Source: CP2-2F sp034436355 (GTDB lineage Bacteria; Chloroflexota; Anaerolineae; Aggregatilineales; UBA2796). Taken from it: a stretch of DNA of 64,000 nt. The notes beneath the pieces were generated by a model. That model saw only the letters and a program-made list of their open reading frames with translations, did no database searches and was not told where the DNA came from. Shown here piece after piece: positions 33,999 through 41,694 of this stretch. The position numbers were made by a program, and so were the translations under genes. Position 1 is the stretch's first letter. The number at the start of each line of letters is the position of its first letter. The stretch spans positions 62,001-126,000 of the forward strand of contig DAOTVQ010000047.1 of NCBI GenBank assembly GCA_034436355.1, in the 5' to 3' direction.

Positions 33999-34004
33999 TA
34001 AGGC

Positions 34005-36479
34005 ATGTCACAGGCAACCGATTTACCTAGTCTCTATGCGGAACTAGCTGTTTATCAGGCGAATGTGCGGCGCACGTTTCATTATGCCGTGCCAGATGAT
34101 CTGCCTGTGCAGGTTGGGCAGTTGGTGCAGGTCAGCTTCCGCACGGGCTTATCGCAAGGCATCATCTTGGCGCTTGAGGATCACAGCCCTGTGCAGCGCC
34201 CAAAGCCGATCCAAGAGATCATCAGCGCTGAGCCTGTCGTCACGCCCACACAAATTGCCTTTGCGCGTTGGCTGGCTGATCATACGCTCAGCCCGCTTGC
34301 CAACTGCCTGTGGTTGATGCTGCCACCGGGGATCGCCAAGCGCGGCGCGCTCCGCTACAGCCTTGCCGACCCAGAAGGTGAATGCCCACCCGAAGGCGAG
34401 ACGCTCAGCGCACAAGTGATCGCCCTGCTCTGCAAACGCGGTGCCCTGACTGCTAAACAGATTGACCGCGCTTTGCCAAACCGTTCGTGGCGAGAGGCGA
34501 TCCGCCCGTTGCTTGCTAACGGACGCTTGCTCAGCGAGCCGATCCTGCCCGAACCAGATGCCGAAGCGCGCACTGTGCGCGTAGCACGCTTGCTGATCAG
34601 CCCTGAACGCGCTTCCGAGATAGCACAAGGCATGGCGCGCAGCCCTAAGCAGGCAGCAGCGCTCTTGGTGCTGGCTGAGCAAGGCGGCGCACTTGACCTG
34701 AGCGATCTCGCCCGCGATTCGGGAGCGAGCCTGCACGCGCTGCGCCAGCTTGCCGCCAAAGAATTCATCGAGATCAGCGAAGAAGAGCGCTACCGCGATC
34801 CGTTGGCAGCCCGCCACTATCCACCACAGCCGATTCCGACACTCACCGCCGAGCAAGAGGCGTGCTGGCAGGCAATCCGCGCCGCGCAAGATGCCGAAGG
34901 TGGCGCCTTCCTGCTGCATGGCGTGACGGGTGCCGGCAAAACCGAGCTATATCTGCGCGCCATTGAACACGCGCTGGCGCAAGGCAAGCAAGCCCTTGTG
35001 CTTGTGCCAGAAATTTCGCTGGTGGCACAGACCGTTAGCCGCTTTGCCTCACGCTTTCAAGGGCAGGTTGCCGTTGTTCACAGCGCCCTAACCGCCGGTG
35101 AACAGTACGACACATGGCGGCGCGCACGCAGCGGCGAAATTCGCATTGTGGTAGGTGCGCGTTCAGCGCTCTTTACGCCGCTGCCCGATCTAGGCGTGAT
35201 TGTGCTGGACGAAGAACACGACGATAGCTACAAACAATCGCCGCCGCTGCCGCCACCTTATTATCATGCCCGTGAGGCGGCTATCGCCCTGATGCGCCTG
35301 CACAAAGGCGTTGTGATCCTTGGCTCTGCCACGCCGGATATTGTGACGACGTTCCGCGCTCGGCGCGGCGATCTGACCTATCTGCATCTGCCCAACCGCG
35401 TGATCGTGCCGCGCAGTGACTCAGAGGCGGTAGCTGAGGTAATCGCCGCGCCGTTGCCGCCCGTCAGCATCGTGGATATGCGCGAAGAACTGCGCGCAGG
35501 CAACCGCAGCATGTTCAGCACAGCGCTGCGCCTTGCCCTGCGCGAAACGCTTGAGCGCGGCGAACAAGCACTGTTGTTCCTCAATCGGCGCGGCGCGGCA
35601 ACCTTTGTGCTGTGCCGTGAGTGTGGCTATGTGGCGCGCTGCCCTGAGTGTGATATTCCACTGACCTTTCACAAGCACGGCGAAGGTGGTCAGCTCATCT
35701 GCCACTATTGTGGGCATCATGCTGAGCCGCCAAAACGCTGCCCACAATGCAACAGCGACCGTATTCGCTTCTTTGGCGCAGGTACCGCCAGCGTGGTCGA
35801 GGCGGTTGAGGGCGAATTTGCAGGGGCGCGTGTTTTGCGCTGGGATCGGGATACAGCCCATGAACGCGGCGCGCACGAGGCAATCTGGGCGCGTTTTGCC
35901 GCCGGCGAGGCAGACGTGTTGGTTGGCACACAGATGATTGTGAAGGGGCTTGATCTGCCGCGTGTGACACTGGTCGGTGTGATGTTGGCAGAGACGGCGC
36001 TCAGCCTGCCTGACTACCGCGCTACCGAACGCACTTTCCAATTGCTGACGCAAGCCGCTGGGCGCGCCGGGCGCGGTTGGCGTGGCGGCAAAGTCATCTT
36101 GCAGACCTATCAGCCGCACAATTATGCTATTCAAGCGGCAGCACACCATGACTACGAGACGTTTTACGCCCGCGAATTGGAATACCGCCGCTTGCTGGAT
36201 TATCCGCCGTATAAGCGCTTGGTGCGCCTGCTGTTCAGCGCGCCTAGCCCTGCTCAGGCGCAGCGCGAGGCAGAGGCGGCTGCCGAGGTGCTGCGCGCTC
36301 ATATCGCGGCGGAAAACCTGAGCGCCACGCGCTTGGTCGGACCGACCACAGCGCATTTTGGCAAGCTGGATGGCGTTTACTACTGGCACATCCTTGCGCG
36401 CACCACCGAACCTTCACGCTTGATTGGCGAGCCTGCTATGCATTGGGTCGTGGATGTTGACCCAACCGATACGCTTTAG
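34005..36479 (+). CDS. priA: Primosomal protein N' (replication restart helicase PriA)
   Basis: The 824-aa superfamily 2 helicase has an N-terminal 3'-DNA-binding domain (ELAVYQANVRRTFHYAVP ... GQLVQVSF), a winged helix, Walker A HGVTGAGKTELYLRAIEHAL, the DEEHD box and a zinc-binding insertion with eight cysteines (CRECGYVARCPECD ... CHYCGHHAEPPKRCPQC). QAAGRAGRGWRGG (motif VI) is present. PriA reloads the replicative helicase at stalled forks. The length is slightly above the usual 730-800 residues because of extra sequence in the linker region near 140-260. The start at 34005 agrees with the family and with the leaderless promoter. Confidence 0.95.
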   Translation: MSQATDLPSLYAELAVYQANVRRTFHYAVPDDLPVQVGQLVQVSFRTGLSQGIILALEDHSPVQRPKPIQEIISAEPVVTPTQIAFARWLADHTLSPLANCLWLMLPPGIAKRGALRYSLADPEGECPPEGETLSAQVIALLCKRGALTAKQIDRALPNRSWREAIRPLLANGRLLSEPILPEPDAEARTVRVARLLISPERASEIAQGMARSPKQAAALLVLAEQGGALDLSDLARDSGASLHALRQLAAKEFIEISEEERYRDPLAARHYPPQPIPTLTAEQEACWQAIRAAQDAEGGAFLLHGVTGAGKTELYLRAIEHALAQGKQALVLVPEISLVAQTVSRFASRFQGQVAVVHSALTAGEQYDTWRRARSGEIRIVVGARSALFTPLPDLGVIVLDEEHDDSYKQSPPLPPPYYHAREAAIALMRLHKGVVILGSATPDIVTTFRARRGDLTYLHLPNRVIVPRSDSEAVAEVIAAPLPPVSIVDMREELRAGNRSMFSTALRLALRETLERGEQALLFLNRRGAATFVLCRECGYVARCPECDIPLTFHKHGEGGQLICHYCGHHAEPPKRCPQCNSDRIRFFGAGTASVVEAVEGEFAGARVLRWDRDTAHERGAHEAIWARFAAGEADVLVGTQMIVKGLDLPRVTLVGVMLAETALSLPDYRATERTFQLLTQAAGRAGRGWRGGKVILQTYQPHNYAIQAAAHHDYETFYARELEYRRLLDYPPYKRLVRLLFSAPSPAQAQREAEAAAEVLRAHIAAENLSATRLVGPTTAHFGKLDGVYYWHILARTTEPSRLIGEPAMHWVVDVDPTDTL

Positions 36480-36490
36480 CGCGGCAAAAA

Positions 36491-36513
36491 CAAGGGTCGC
36501 TGAGCGACCCTTG
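36491..36513 (-). terminator. Terminator of hsp20
   Basis: CAAGGGTCGC (36491-36500) pairs with GCGACCCTTG (36504-36513) around TGA. On the minus strand it is followed by TTTTTGCC. It lies between convergent priA and hsp20 and may act on both. Confidence 0.75.
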
Positions 36514-36524
36514 CCTGTGCTGTA

Positions 36525-37004
36525 TTACTCGCTTTTCTTGCCACCGCCGAGCAGGTTTTTCATGGTCACGGCGATCTTCTGGATAGGGCTGGGCTTCTGC
36601 TTGGGCAGTTTGACTGTCAAGATGCCATCTTCAAGGGTTGCATTTGCTTTATCCACAGAGACCTCTTCTGGCAACGCCACTGTGCGGGCAAACTTGCCGT
36701 AGCGCATCTCGCGGATGTGCCAATTTGCCTGTTTATCCTCGCGTTCTGCCTTTGTTTCGGCAGTGATGGTGAGCAGATTGCCTTGCACATTCACATCAAT
36801 TTCATCCAGCTTGAAGCCGGGCAGGGCAGTTCGCACGGTGATGTTGTGTTCGTCACTGGTGACATCCACAGCCAGCAGGCTGGCATCGTTGGTGCGCGGC
36901 GCTTCCCATGTGATGGGCATCAGCGCGTTCATCATCGAGCGCATCCGATCCATCATCCGATCCATTTCTTCAAAAGGATTGTAATCACGGCGCATCAGAG
37001 ACAT
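36525..37004 (-). CDS. Small heat shock protein Hsp20 (alpha-crystallin family)
   Basis: The 159-aa chaperone has an N-terminal Met-rich arm (MDRMMDRMRSMMNALMP), an alpha-crystallin domain (about residues 43-140; VRTALPGFKLDEIDVNVQGN ... YGKFARTVALPEEV ... NATLEDGILTVKLPK) and a short C-terminal tail. It holds unfolding proteins in an ATP-independent way. GGAGG precedes the ATG. No CIRCE element was found in the 167-base upstream region, but a stable stem-loop lies at 37068-37098. Confidence 0.92.
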   Translation of the reverse strand: MSLMRRDYNPFEEMDRMMDRMRSMMNALMPITWEAPRTNDASLLAVDVTSDEHNITVRTALPGFKLDEIDVNVQGNLLTITAETKAEREDKQANWHIREMRYGKFARTVALPEEVSVDKANATLEDGILTVKLPKQKPSPIQKIAVTMKNLLGGGKKSE

Positions 37005-37067
37005 GGTGATTGACCTCCATTCCTTAACAATTTCATGTAAGGCTGAGGCAAGTGAGCGTATCCGGTG

Positions 37068-37098
37068 AGCGCTGCTTGTGCTTACAAGCCTCAGCGCT
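37068..37098 (-). promoter_or_regulatory. Stem-loop upstream of hsp20
   Basis: AGCGCTG (37068-37074) pairs with CAGCGCT (37092-37098), and CTTGT pairs with ACAAG inside, with loop GCTT and a 3-base bulge. GCTGAGGC (37042-37049) can pair with GCCTCAGC (37088-37095) as an alternative fold. It could be an operator or a temperature-sensing leader. It does not directly cover the GGAGG site. Confidence 0.4.
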
Positions 37099-37171
37099 TT
37101 CTACCTGACTTTAGATATACGCAATCTGTGTAGGAAATAAACAAGAGCAGCGCTAATATTTTGTAAGAAAG

Positions 37172-38656
37172 CTAACTGCGTGGCGGGCGGTGCGTCTCGC
37201 CAAAGACGACTTTGCCCGATTGATCGTTAACCAGTGCTAGGCGCACGTCGCCATCCACTTCGGTGAGCGTGGCAATCCACACCGGCAGCAGCACGAGCGA
37301 AAAAATCATGCTGGCGATGCGTGTGGTGGTGCGTGTGCTTTCAGGGCGTTCCACACCGCGTTCGTCGCGTGTTTGCACAGTTACCTCGCGCTGATGTTTG
37401 CGGCGCATCATCTCTGCCACAATGCCGCGTGCCTCTAAGGAGGCTTTGTCAAATTCCAGTGTATAGAGTTCGGCGGGATATTTTGCCAACCACTGCGGCG
37501 CATAGGCAACCACATCACGCATGGCGAACGGCGGCAGTGCTGCCAAAAAGCGCGGTGGCGGCGATTGGACAGCCGGGATAGCCACATCGCTGGCGATATC
37601 TTGCCAAGTCATGCTATCGGTGAAGGCATTTCCACCGCGAAAACCGCTGCGTGTTTGAGTAACATCCACCACCACATCAAAGAACCAGTAGGGAATGTAA
37701 ACACCTTCCAGATTCGCGCTGGTGATGCGGTTCGTGTTAAACAAATTGGCAAGGCGTTGTGCAGGGCGTTTCAACGCCTGTTCCACAGCAGCATGGATAG
37801 CCTCTGGCGTGCTGCGGAAGGGCAAAAGAGCATCAGGCTGCACAAAAGAGCGCAAGGCATCGCCAAGCAGCACATTTGCCGAGCCACAAAAGCGGCAGCG
37901 CGCCGAAAGTTTGGTGGCGGGCAAGGTATGTTCAGCGCCGCATTGCTGGCAAACAACCAAACGTGCGCCAACATTCCAACGGCGCGGCTGCGCTTTGCGC
38001 TCTATGAGCGCCATGTTGAGCGAATCGCCACCGCTGCGCTTTTTTTCATCATACGGCGCGCTGTGACCGCAAAAACGGCACGCCACACGCGCTAGGCGCT
38101 CATCCAGCGTTAGATGTCCGCCGCAGACGGGACACAGCAAAGCGCGAATGCGCGCTTCAGCCTCTGGGGCGTGCTGCTCACTGGGTTGGTGATCGCCGCG
38201 TGTGAGCTCTGCTTGTTGCGGCGTCAGGCGTTGATTTAGCACCATCAGCAGGCGGATTGCCTCACCGTGCGTCGGATCATGGGCAAGCACATGCTCAAGG
38301 TGTTCGCGTTGGGCAGCAGGCTCTGAGGCAGTTTTGGCTGCCCAAAAATGGGCGTCGGTGAAATCGGGCTGGTATTCGCTGGCGCGCACGAAAGCGCGGA
38401 AAGCCGCTTGCTTGTCGCCCTGATGCAGCAGGTCGTGACCCGTGCGAAAGGCAGCATAGGCACTCGGCATCACTTCACCCTTATAGGTGAGCGATACGTG
38501 CTGGCGCTTGCCACGTGAGGCAATCTGCTGGCGGGTAGCATCCAGTTGGCTGATCTCATCAGGGCGCACGTAGCCACATGCCTTGCAGTGAACTTTGCCA
38601 GTTGCAAAGTCGAGAATCATGCGTTTGCCGCACTCAGGGCAGGTGAAGTTCCGCAT
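37172..38656 (-). CDS. Triple zinc-ribbon, TPR-like protein with C-terminal membrane segment
   Basis: The 494-aa protein has three zinc ribbons: CPECGKRM...CKACG at the N terminus, CPVCGGHL...CRFCGH near residue 175 and CQQCGAEH...CRFCGS near 240. Between the first two is a TPR-like stretch (AAFRTGHDLLHQGDKQAAFR). The C-terminal half has VYIPYWFFDVVVDV and VVAYAPQWLAKYPAELYTLE, followed by one probable membrane helix (IASMIFSLVLLPVWIATL). The YIPYWFFD motif is seen in uncharacterised zinc-ribbon proteins with PriA-like C-terminal annotations. Function unknown. It starts 4 bases after the ATP-grasp gene, as the third member of a tight operon with moaA. Confidence 0.7.
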   Translation of the reverse strand: MRNFTCPECGKRMILDFATGKVHCKACGYVRPDEISQLDATRQQIASRGKRQHVSLTYKGEVMPSAYAAFRTGHDLLHQGDKQAAFRAFVRASEYQPDFTDAHFWAAKTASEPAAQREHLEHVLAHDPTHGEAIRLLMVLNQRLTPQQAELTRGDHQPSEQHAPEAEARIRALLCPVCGGHLTLDERLARVACRFCGHSAPYDEKKRSGGDSLNMALIERKAQPRRWNVGARLVVCQQCGAEHTLPATKLSARCRFCGSANVLLGDALRSFVQPDALLPFRSTPEAIHAAVEQALKRPAQRLANLFNTNRITSANLEGVYIPYWFFDVVVDVTQTRSGFRGGNAFTDSMTWQDIASDVAIPAVQSPPPRFLAALPPFAMRDVVAYAPQWLAKYPAELYTLEFDKASLEARGIVAEMMRRKHQREVTVQTRDERGVERPESTRTTTRIASMIFSLVLLPVWIATLTEVDGDVRLALVNDQSGKVVFGETHRPPRS

Positions 38657-38660
38657 CGGA

Positions 38661-39548
38661 TCAGCCTCCTAACGCATCCGTGATGGCATCCGCAAAACGC
38701 TCAGGCGCGTAGCTATCCGCTTCTAGGAACAGATACGGCTCAAATACTTCGAGTTCCATCAAGGTCAGTTCGTCGAAGGTATCGAGCGCATCCACACGCG
38801 CATAAAGGAAGGGCTGCCGTGCGCCTGTGCAGCGCGCTGCCGCACGCATGATCGCGCTGGCATGGCTGATCAGGCTGGGTGGTGGTTCGCGCCGCTCAGA
38901 AGTGCCGCCCAAATGTGTCTGCACATAGATGCTCTCTGCGGCAGGGCGCTTTAGCACAGCGTGGCTGTAAATGCCATTGAAGAAAATGAACGACCACTCA
39001 CCATAGCTTTGCACCAACGGCATAAACTGCTGCACCATAATGCCGAAAGGCAGCCTAAGCGCCGTGCGAAAGCGCTCTGCTTGTGCGGCTGCCTCTGCGC
39101 GCCCGACCAACCATGTGTTATCTGCGTTGCCACTGATGTTCGGCTTCACAACTGCCTGCTGCCAGCCTTGCTCATCAAGGATAGCAGCGAGGTCTGCCGT
39201 TTCGCCCTCTGCCAGCCAAACCGTCGGCACGATCTTGATGCCTTCACCCGCCAAATCGCGCAGATAGTGCTTATCCATATTCCATGCAATGGTTGGTGCG
39301 GCATTGAACAGGCGCACATTTTCCGCCTCAAGGCGTGCCAGCCATGCCCGAAAGGCAGCGCTTTTGTGGTGATAATCCCACGTGCCGCGCAAGATCACAG
39401 CATCGAAAGCCTGCCAATCTACATTTGGATCATCCCAAATGCAGATTGAGACACGCACACCGCGCCGAAATAACGGCTCAATCACACGCCGTTCACTCTC
39501 CACCAACAGCGGACGCGCCGCATAAGTTACCAACGCAATGTGTCGCAC
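38661..39548 (-). CDS. ATP-grasp ligase (DcsG/RimK-like)
   Basis: The 295-aa protein has the pre-ATP-grasp strand VILRGTWDYHHKSAAFRAWL, NMDKHYLRDLAGEGI, AVVKPNISGNADNTW (the nucleotide-binding Lys and loop), MVQQFMP and a C-terminal metal-binding LMELEVFEPYLFLE. The RGTWDY opening is typical of the group containing the cycloserine-biosynthesis protein DcsG. It would join a carboxylate to an amine or other nucleophile using ATP. The substrate is unknown. It is 3 bases after moaA and 4 bases before the zinc-ribbon gene. Confidence 0.8.
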   Translation of the reverse strand: MRHIALVTYAARPLLVESERRVIEPLFRRGVRVSICIWDDPNVDWQAFDAVILRGTWDYHHKSAAFRAWLARLEAENVRLFNAAPTIAWNMDKHYLRDLAGEGIKIVPTVWLAEGETADLAAILDEQGWQQAVVKPNISGNADNTWLVGRAEAAAQAERFRTALRLPFGIMVQQFMPLVQSYGEWSFIFFNGIYSHAVLKRPAAESIYVQTHLGGTSERREPPPSLISHASAIMRAAARCTGARQPFLYARVDALDTFDELTLMELEVFEPYLFLEADSYAPERFADAITDALGG

Positions 39549-39551
39549 GCA

Positions 39552-40574
39552 CTAGCCTCCAATATAGTACATCTCGATTTTACGCCCGCTGCTGCCTTCC
39601 GCGCTGCGTAGCTCTGAGTAGCGATCTGTGCGGCGTTGCCATGTGCCGCGTATAGTCGCCGCGATCTCGTCATCGGTTGCACCGTTGCGTAAAGGCGTTT
39701 TGAGGTCAGTGCCTTCTACCGCAAACAAGCAGGTGTAAATATGCCCATCGGTAGAGAGGCGAATGCGCGAACAATCGCCGCAGAAGGGCAGTGTTACAGA
39801 GGCGATAATGCCGATTTCGCCGCCGCCGTCGCTGTAGCGAAAGCGCAGCGCCGTCTCGCTGTTATAGTTGCGCGCCAGTTTTTCCAGCGGCAGCGCGGCG
39901 TGAATGCGCTCAACAATCTCTTTGGCAGGCACAACATGATCCATGCGCCAACCGTTGCGCGTGCCAACGTCCATATATTCAATGAAGCGCACAATATAGC
40001 CGCGATCCTTGCACCAACGCGCCAAATCCACGATGGTATGCTCATTCACGCCGCGCTGCACCACGCAGTTGATCTTGATAGGCGTTAAGCCTGCTGCTTC
40101 CGCTGCCTGAATGCCTGCAATCACCTCAGAGACATCTGCCTTGCCGCCGTTCATCTGGCGAAAGACAGTGTTATCAAGGCTATCAAGGCTGATCGTCACC
40201 CGCGCCAGACCTGCTTCTTTAAGCGCCTGTGCATAGCGCGGCAGCAACACACCGTTAGTGGTTAGGGCAAGGTCGTGCGCGCCTTCAATCGCAGCAAGTT
40301 GGCGCACCAATTCATCAAGGTTTTGGCGCACCAACGGCTCACCGCCGGTCAGGCGCAGCTTCAGCGCACCCAGACCAACCATAATGCGCGCTAGGCGCGT
40401 AATTTCCTCAAAGGTGAGCATCTGCGCCTTTGGCAGAAATTGGTAGTTTTCACCGAACACTTCGGCGGGCATACAGTAGGTACAGCGAAAATTGCAGCGG
40501 TCGGTGACGGAAATCCGCAAATCGCGCAATGGTCGGTTGAGTGTGTCTAGCAAAGCAGATTCAGGCATGGGCAA
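39552..40574 (-). CDS. moaA: GTP 3',8-cyclase MoaA (radical SAM)
   Basis: The 340-aa protein has the radical-SAM motif CNFRCTYC with Cys27, Cys31 and Cys34, and RLTGGEPLVR. The second cluster site is LPFCGDCSRIRLSTDGHIYTC, and the C-terminal Gly-Gly needed for cyclisation is kept (YYIGG). MoaA carries out the first step of molybdenum cofactor synthesis with MoaC. No other moa or moe gene is in the window. Instead the downstream partners are an ATP-grasp ligase and a zinc-ribbon protein in tight succession. ATG 40574 or the in-frame ATG 40568 may be used. Confidence 0.92.
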   Translation of the reverse strand: MPMPESALLDTLNRPLRDLRISVTDRCNFRCTYCMPAEVFGENYQFLPKAQMLTFEEITRLARIMVGLGALKLRLTGGEPLVRQNLDELVRQLAAIEGAHDLALTTNGVLLPRYAQALKEAGLARVTISLDSLDNTVFRQMNGGKADVSEVIAGIQAAEAAGLTPIKINCVVQRGVNEHTIVDLARWCKDRGYIVRFIEYMDVGTRNGWRMDHVVPAKEIVERIHAALPLEKLARNYNSETALRFRYSDGGGEIGIIASVTLPFCGDCSRIRLSTDGHIYTCLFAVEGTDLKTPLRNGATDDEIAATIRGTWQRRTDRYSELRSAEGSSGRKIEMYYIGG

Positions 40575-40652
40575 GCATCCCTAGCTTACAATACAATGTG
40601 GATCAGGTGTGGGAGAATTGTAGCTGTGTGGCGGCTGCCTAGCAAATGAAGG

Positions 40653-40683
40653 AAGGGCAGGCACGGCACGTGCGCCTGCCCTT
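40653..40683 (-). terminator. Terminator of the desaturase gene
   Basis: AAGGGCAGGC (40653-40662) pairs perfectly with GCCTGCCCTT (40674-40683), 10 bases past the desaturase stop. The minus strand then reads CCTTCATTT. Confidence 0.65.
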
Positions 40684-40692
40684 GTGCAGCAG

Positions 40693-41607
40693 TTAATCCT
40701 GCGCCGCCTCTTGCTGCGCCTGACGTTCGCGGCGGGCGGCAAGCTGCGCTGCAATTTTGCCAAGCCGTGTGTGCTGCTTGACGATCTGCTGCTGCGCTTC
40801 ACGGGCTTCGGCATAGGTTGGGTGTAGCTCTGCCACACGCCAATATTTCAGCACCACATCAATCACCTGTGAATAGAACTGCTCAGGTCCATAGATGTTG
40901 GCAAGGCGCACCAGATCGGCACGCTCTTGGTAGCCGGGCGAACCACGTCCGGGCATCTCGAATTTGAGCAGCACATCTGCCACCGGATAGACGCAATTTG
41001 GATCAGCTTCAAGGTGCAGCTTCACCGCGTCACGATAGAAGGTGTAGTGCAGCGTCTCATCTTTTGCGAGGCGGCGCAGCAAGCGCGCTAGATGTGGGTC
41101 TTCTTTTTCGGCTGCCTGTGCTACATTCAGGTAGTAAATCTGCGTGGCGCGCTCTTGGATAGAGGTATACACCAAGGCTTGGAGTGGATCGTAGAGCAAA
41201 TCGGCGGACATCAGCCCGGTGCGGATGACCTGCTTACGCAGGGCAGCACGTGCGCGTGGATCGCCGTTGCGCCCGACGAACAGATAGGTCTCCAGCAGCA
41301 ACGAGTGCGCGTCCTCTTCGCTCGTCCAGGTATGCACAAAATCCAGCAGCACGCTCCACGAGCCTTTGAAGATAGCGTGCAGTGCCGTTGTGAACCATGG
41401 CAGGTTCACCTCTGTGAAAACTGCTAGTTCAATGGCGCTGAGGATGGTTGGCGAAAGGCGCGGGATGGACTGTGGATCGCGCTGAAATTCATCCAGTGGC
41501 ACATAGTCGCTATATGCCCAGTCAATGTTTGCGGCACGTTCGTTGTGCTGGTCAAACAGTTCGCGCAGGCGCGGTTCAAGTGAGGGAATCAGTTGTGCAA
41601 TAGCCAC
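40693..41607 (-). CDS. Acyl-ACP desaturase-like diiron protein
   Basis: The 304-aa protein is related to soluble stearoyl-ACP desaturases (DesA family). The diiron ligands are visible as E in IELAVFTEVNLPWF, EExH-like SEEDAHSLLLE, E in SIQERATQIYY and DETLHYTFYRDAV. It would insert a double bond into acyl-ACP with O2 and ferredoxin. The C terminus has a Lys/Arg/Gln-rich tail (QLAARRERQAQQEAA). The start is GTG at 41607 with GAGG 10 bases upstream. The next gene upstream is the spermidine synthase, 87 bases away. Confidence 0.85.
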   Translation of the reverse strand: MAIAQLIPSLEPRLRELFDQHNERAANIDWAYSDYVPLDEFQRDPQSIPRLSPTILSAIELAVFTEVNLPWFTTALHAIFKGSWSVLLDFVHTWTSEEDAHSLLLETYLFVGRNGDPRARAALRKQVIRTGLMSADLLYDPLQALVYTSIQERATQIYYLNVAQAAEKEDPHLARLLRRLAKDETLHYTFYRDAVKLHLEADPNCVYPVADVLLKFEMPGRGSPGYQERADLVRLANIYGPEQFYSQVIDVVLKYWRVAELHPTYAEAREAQQQIVKQHTRLGKIAAQLAARRERQAQQEAAQD

Positions 41608-41694
41608 GTGACGTTAATCCTCATTCCTAGTTTTGGTGTGCTTTAGCCGAACTCTAGCAGATAAGCTGCCGAATGTCCCTTGAGTTTTACCGCA

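Noticed and set aside
35421..36389. 322-codon open frame on the minus strand inside priA
   Set aside because: Antisense to the conserved helicase core; Cys/His-rich low-order translation typical of a shadow frame.
37005..37171. CIRCE element (HrcA operator) upstream of hsp20
   Set aside because: No TTAGCACTC-N9-GAGTGCTAA-like repeat is present; only unrelated hairpins were found.
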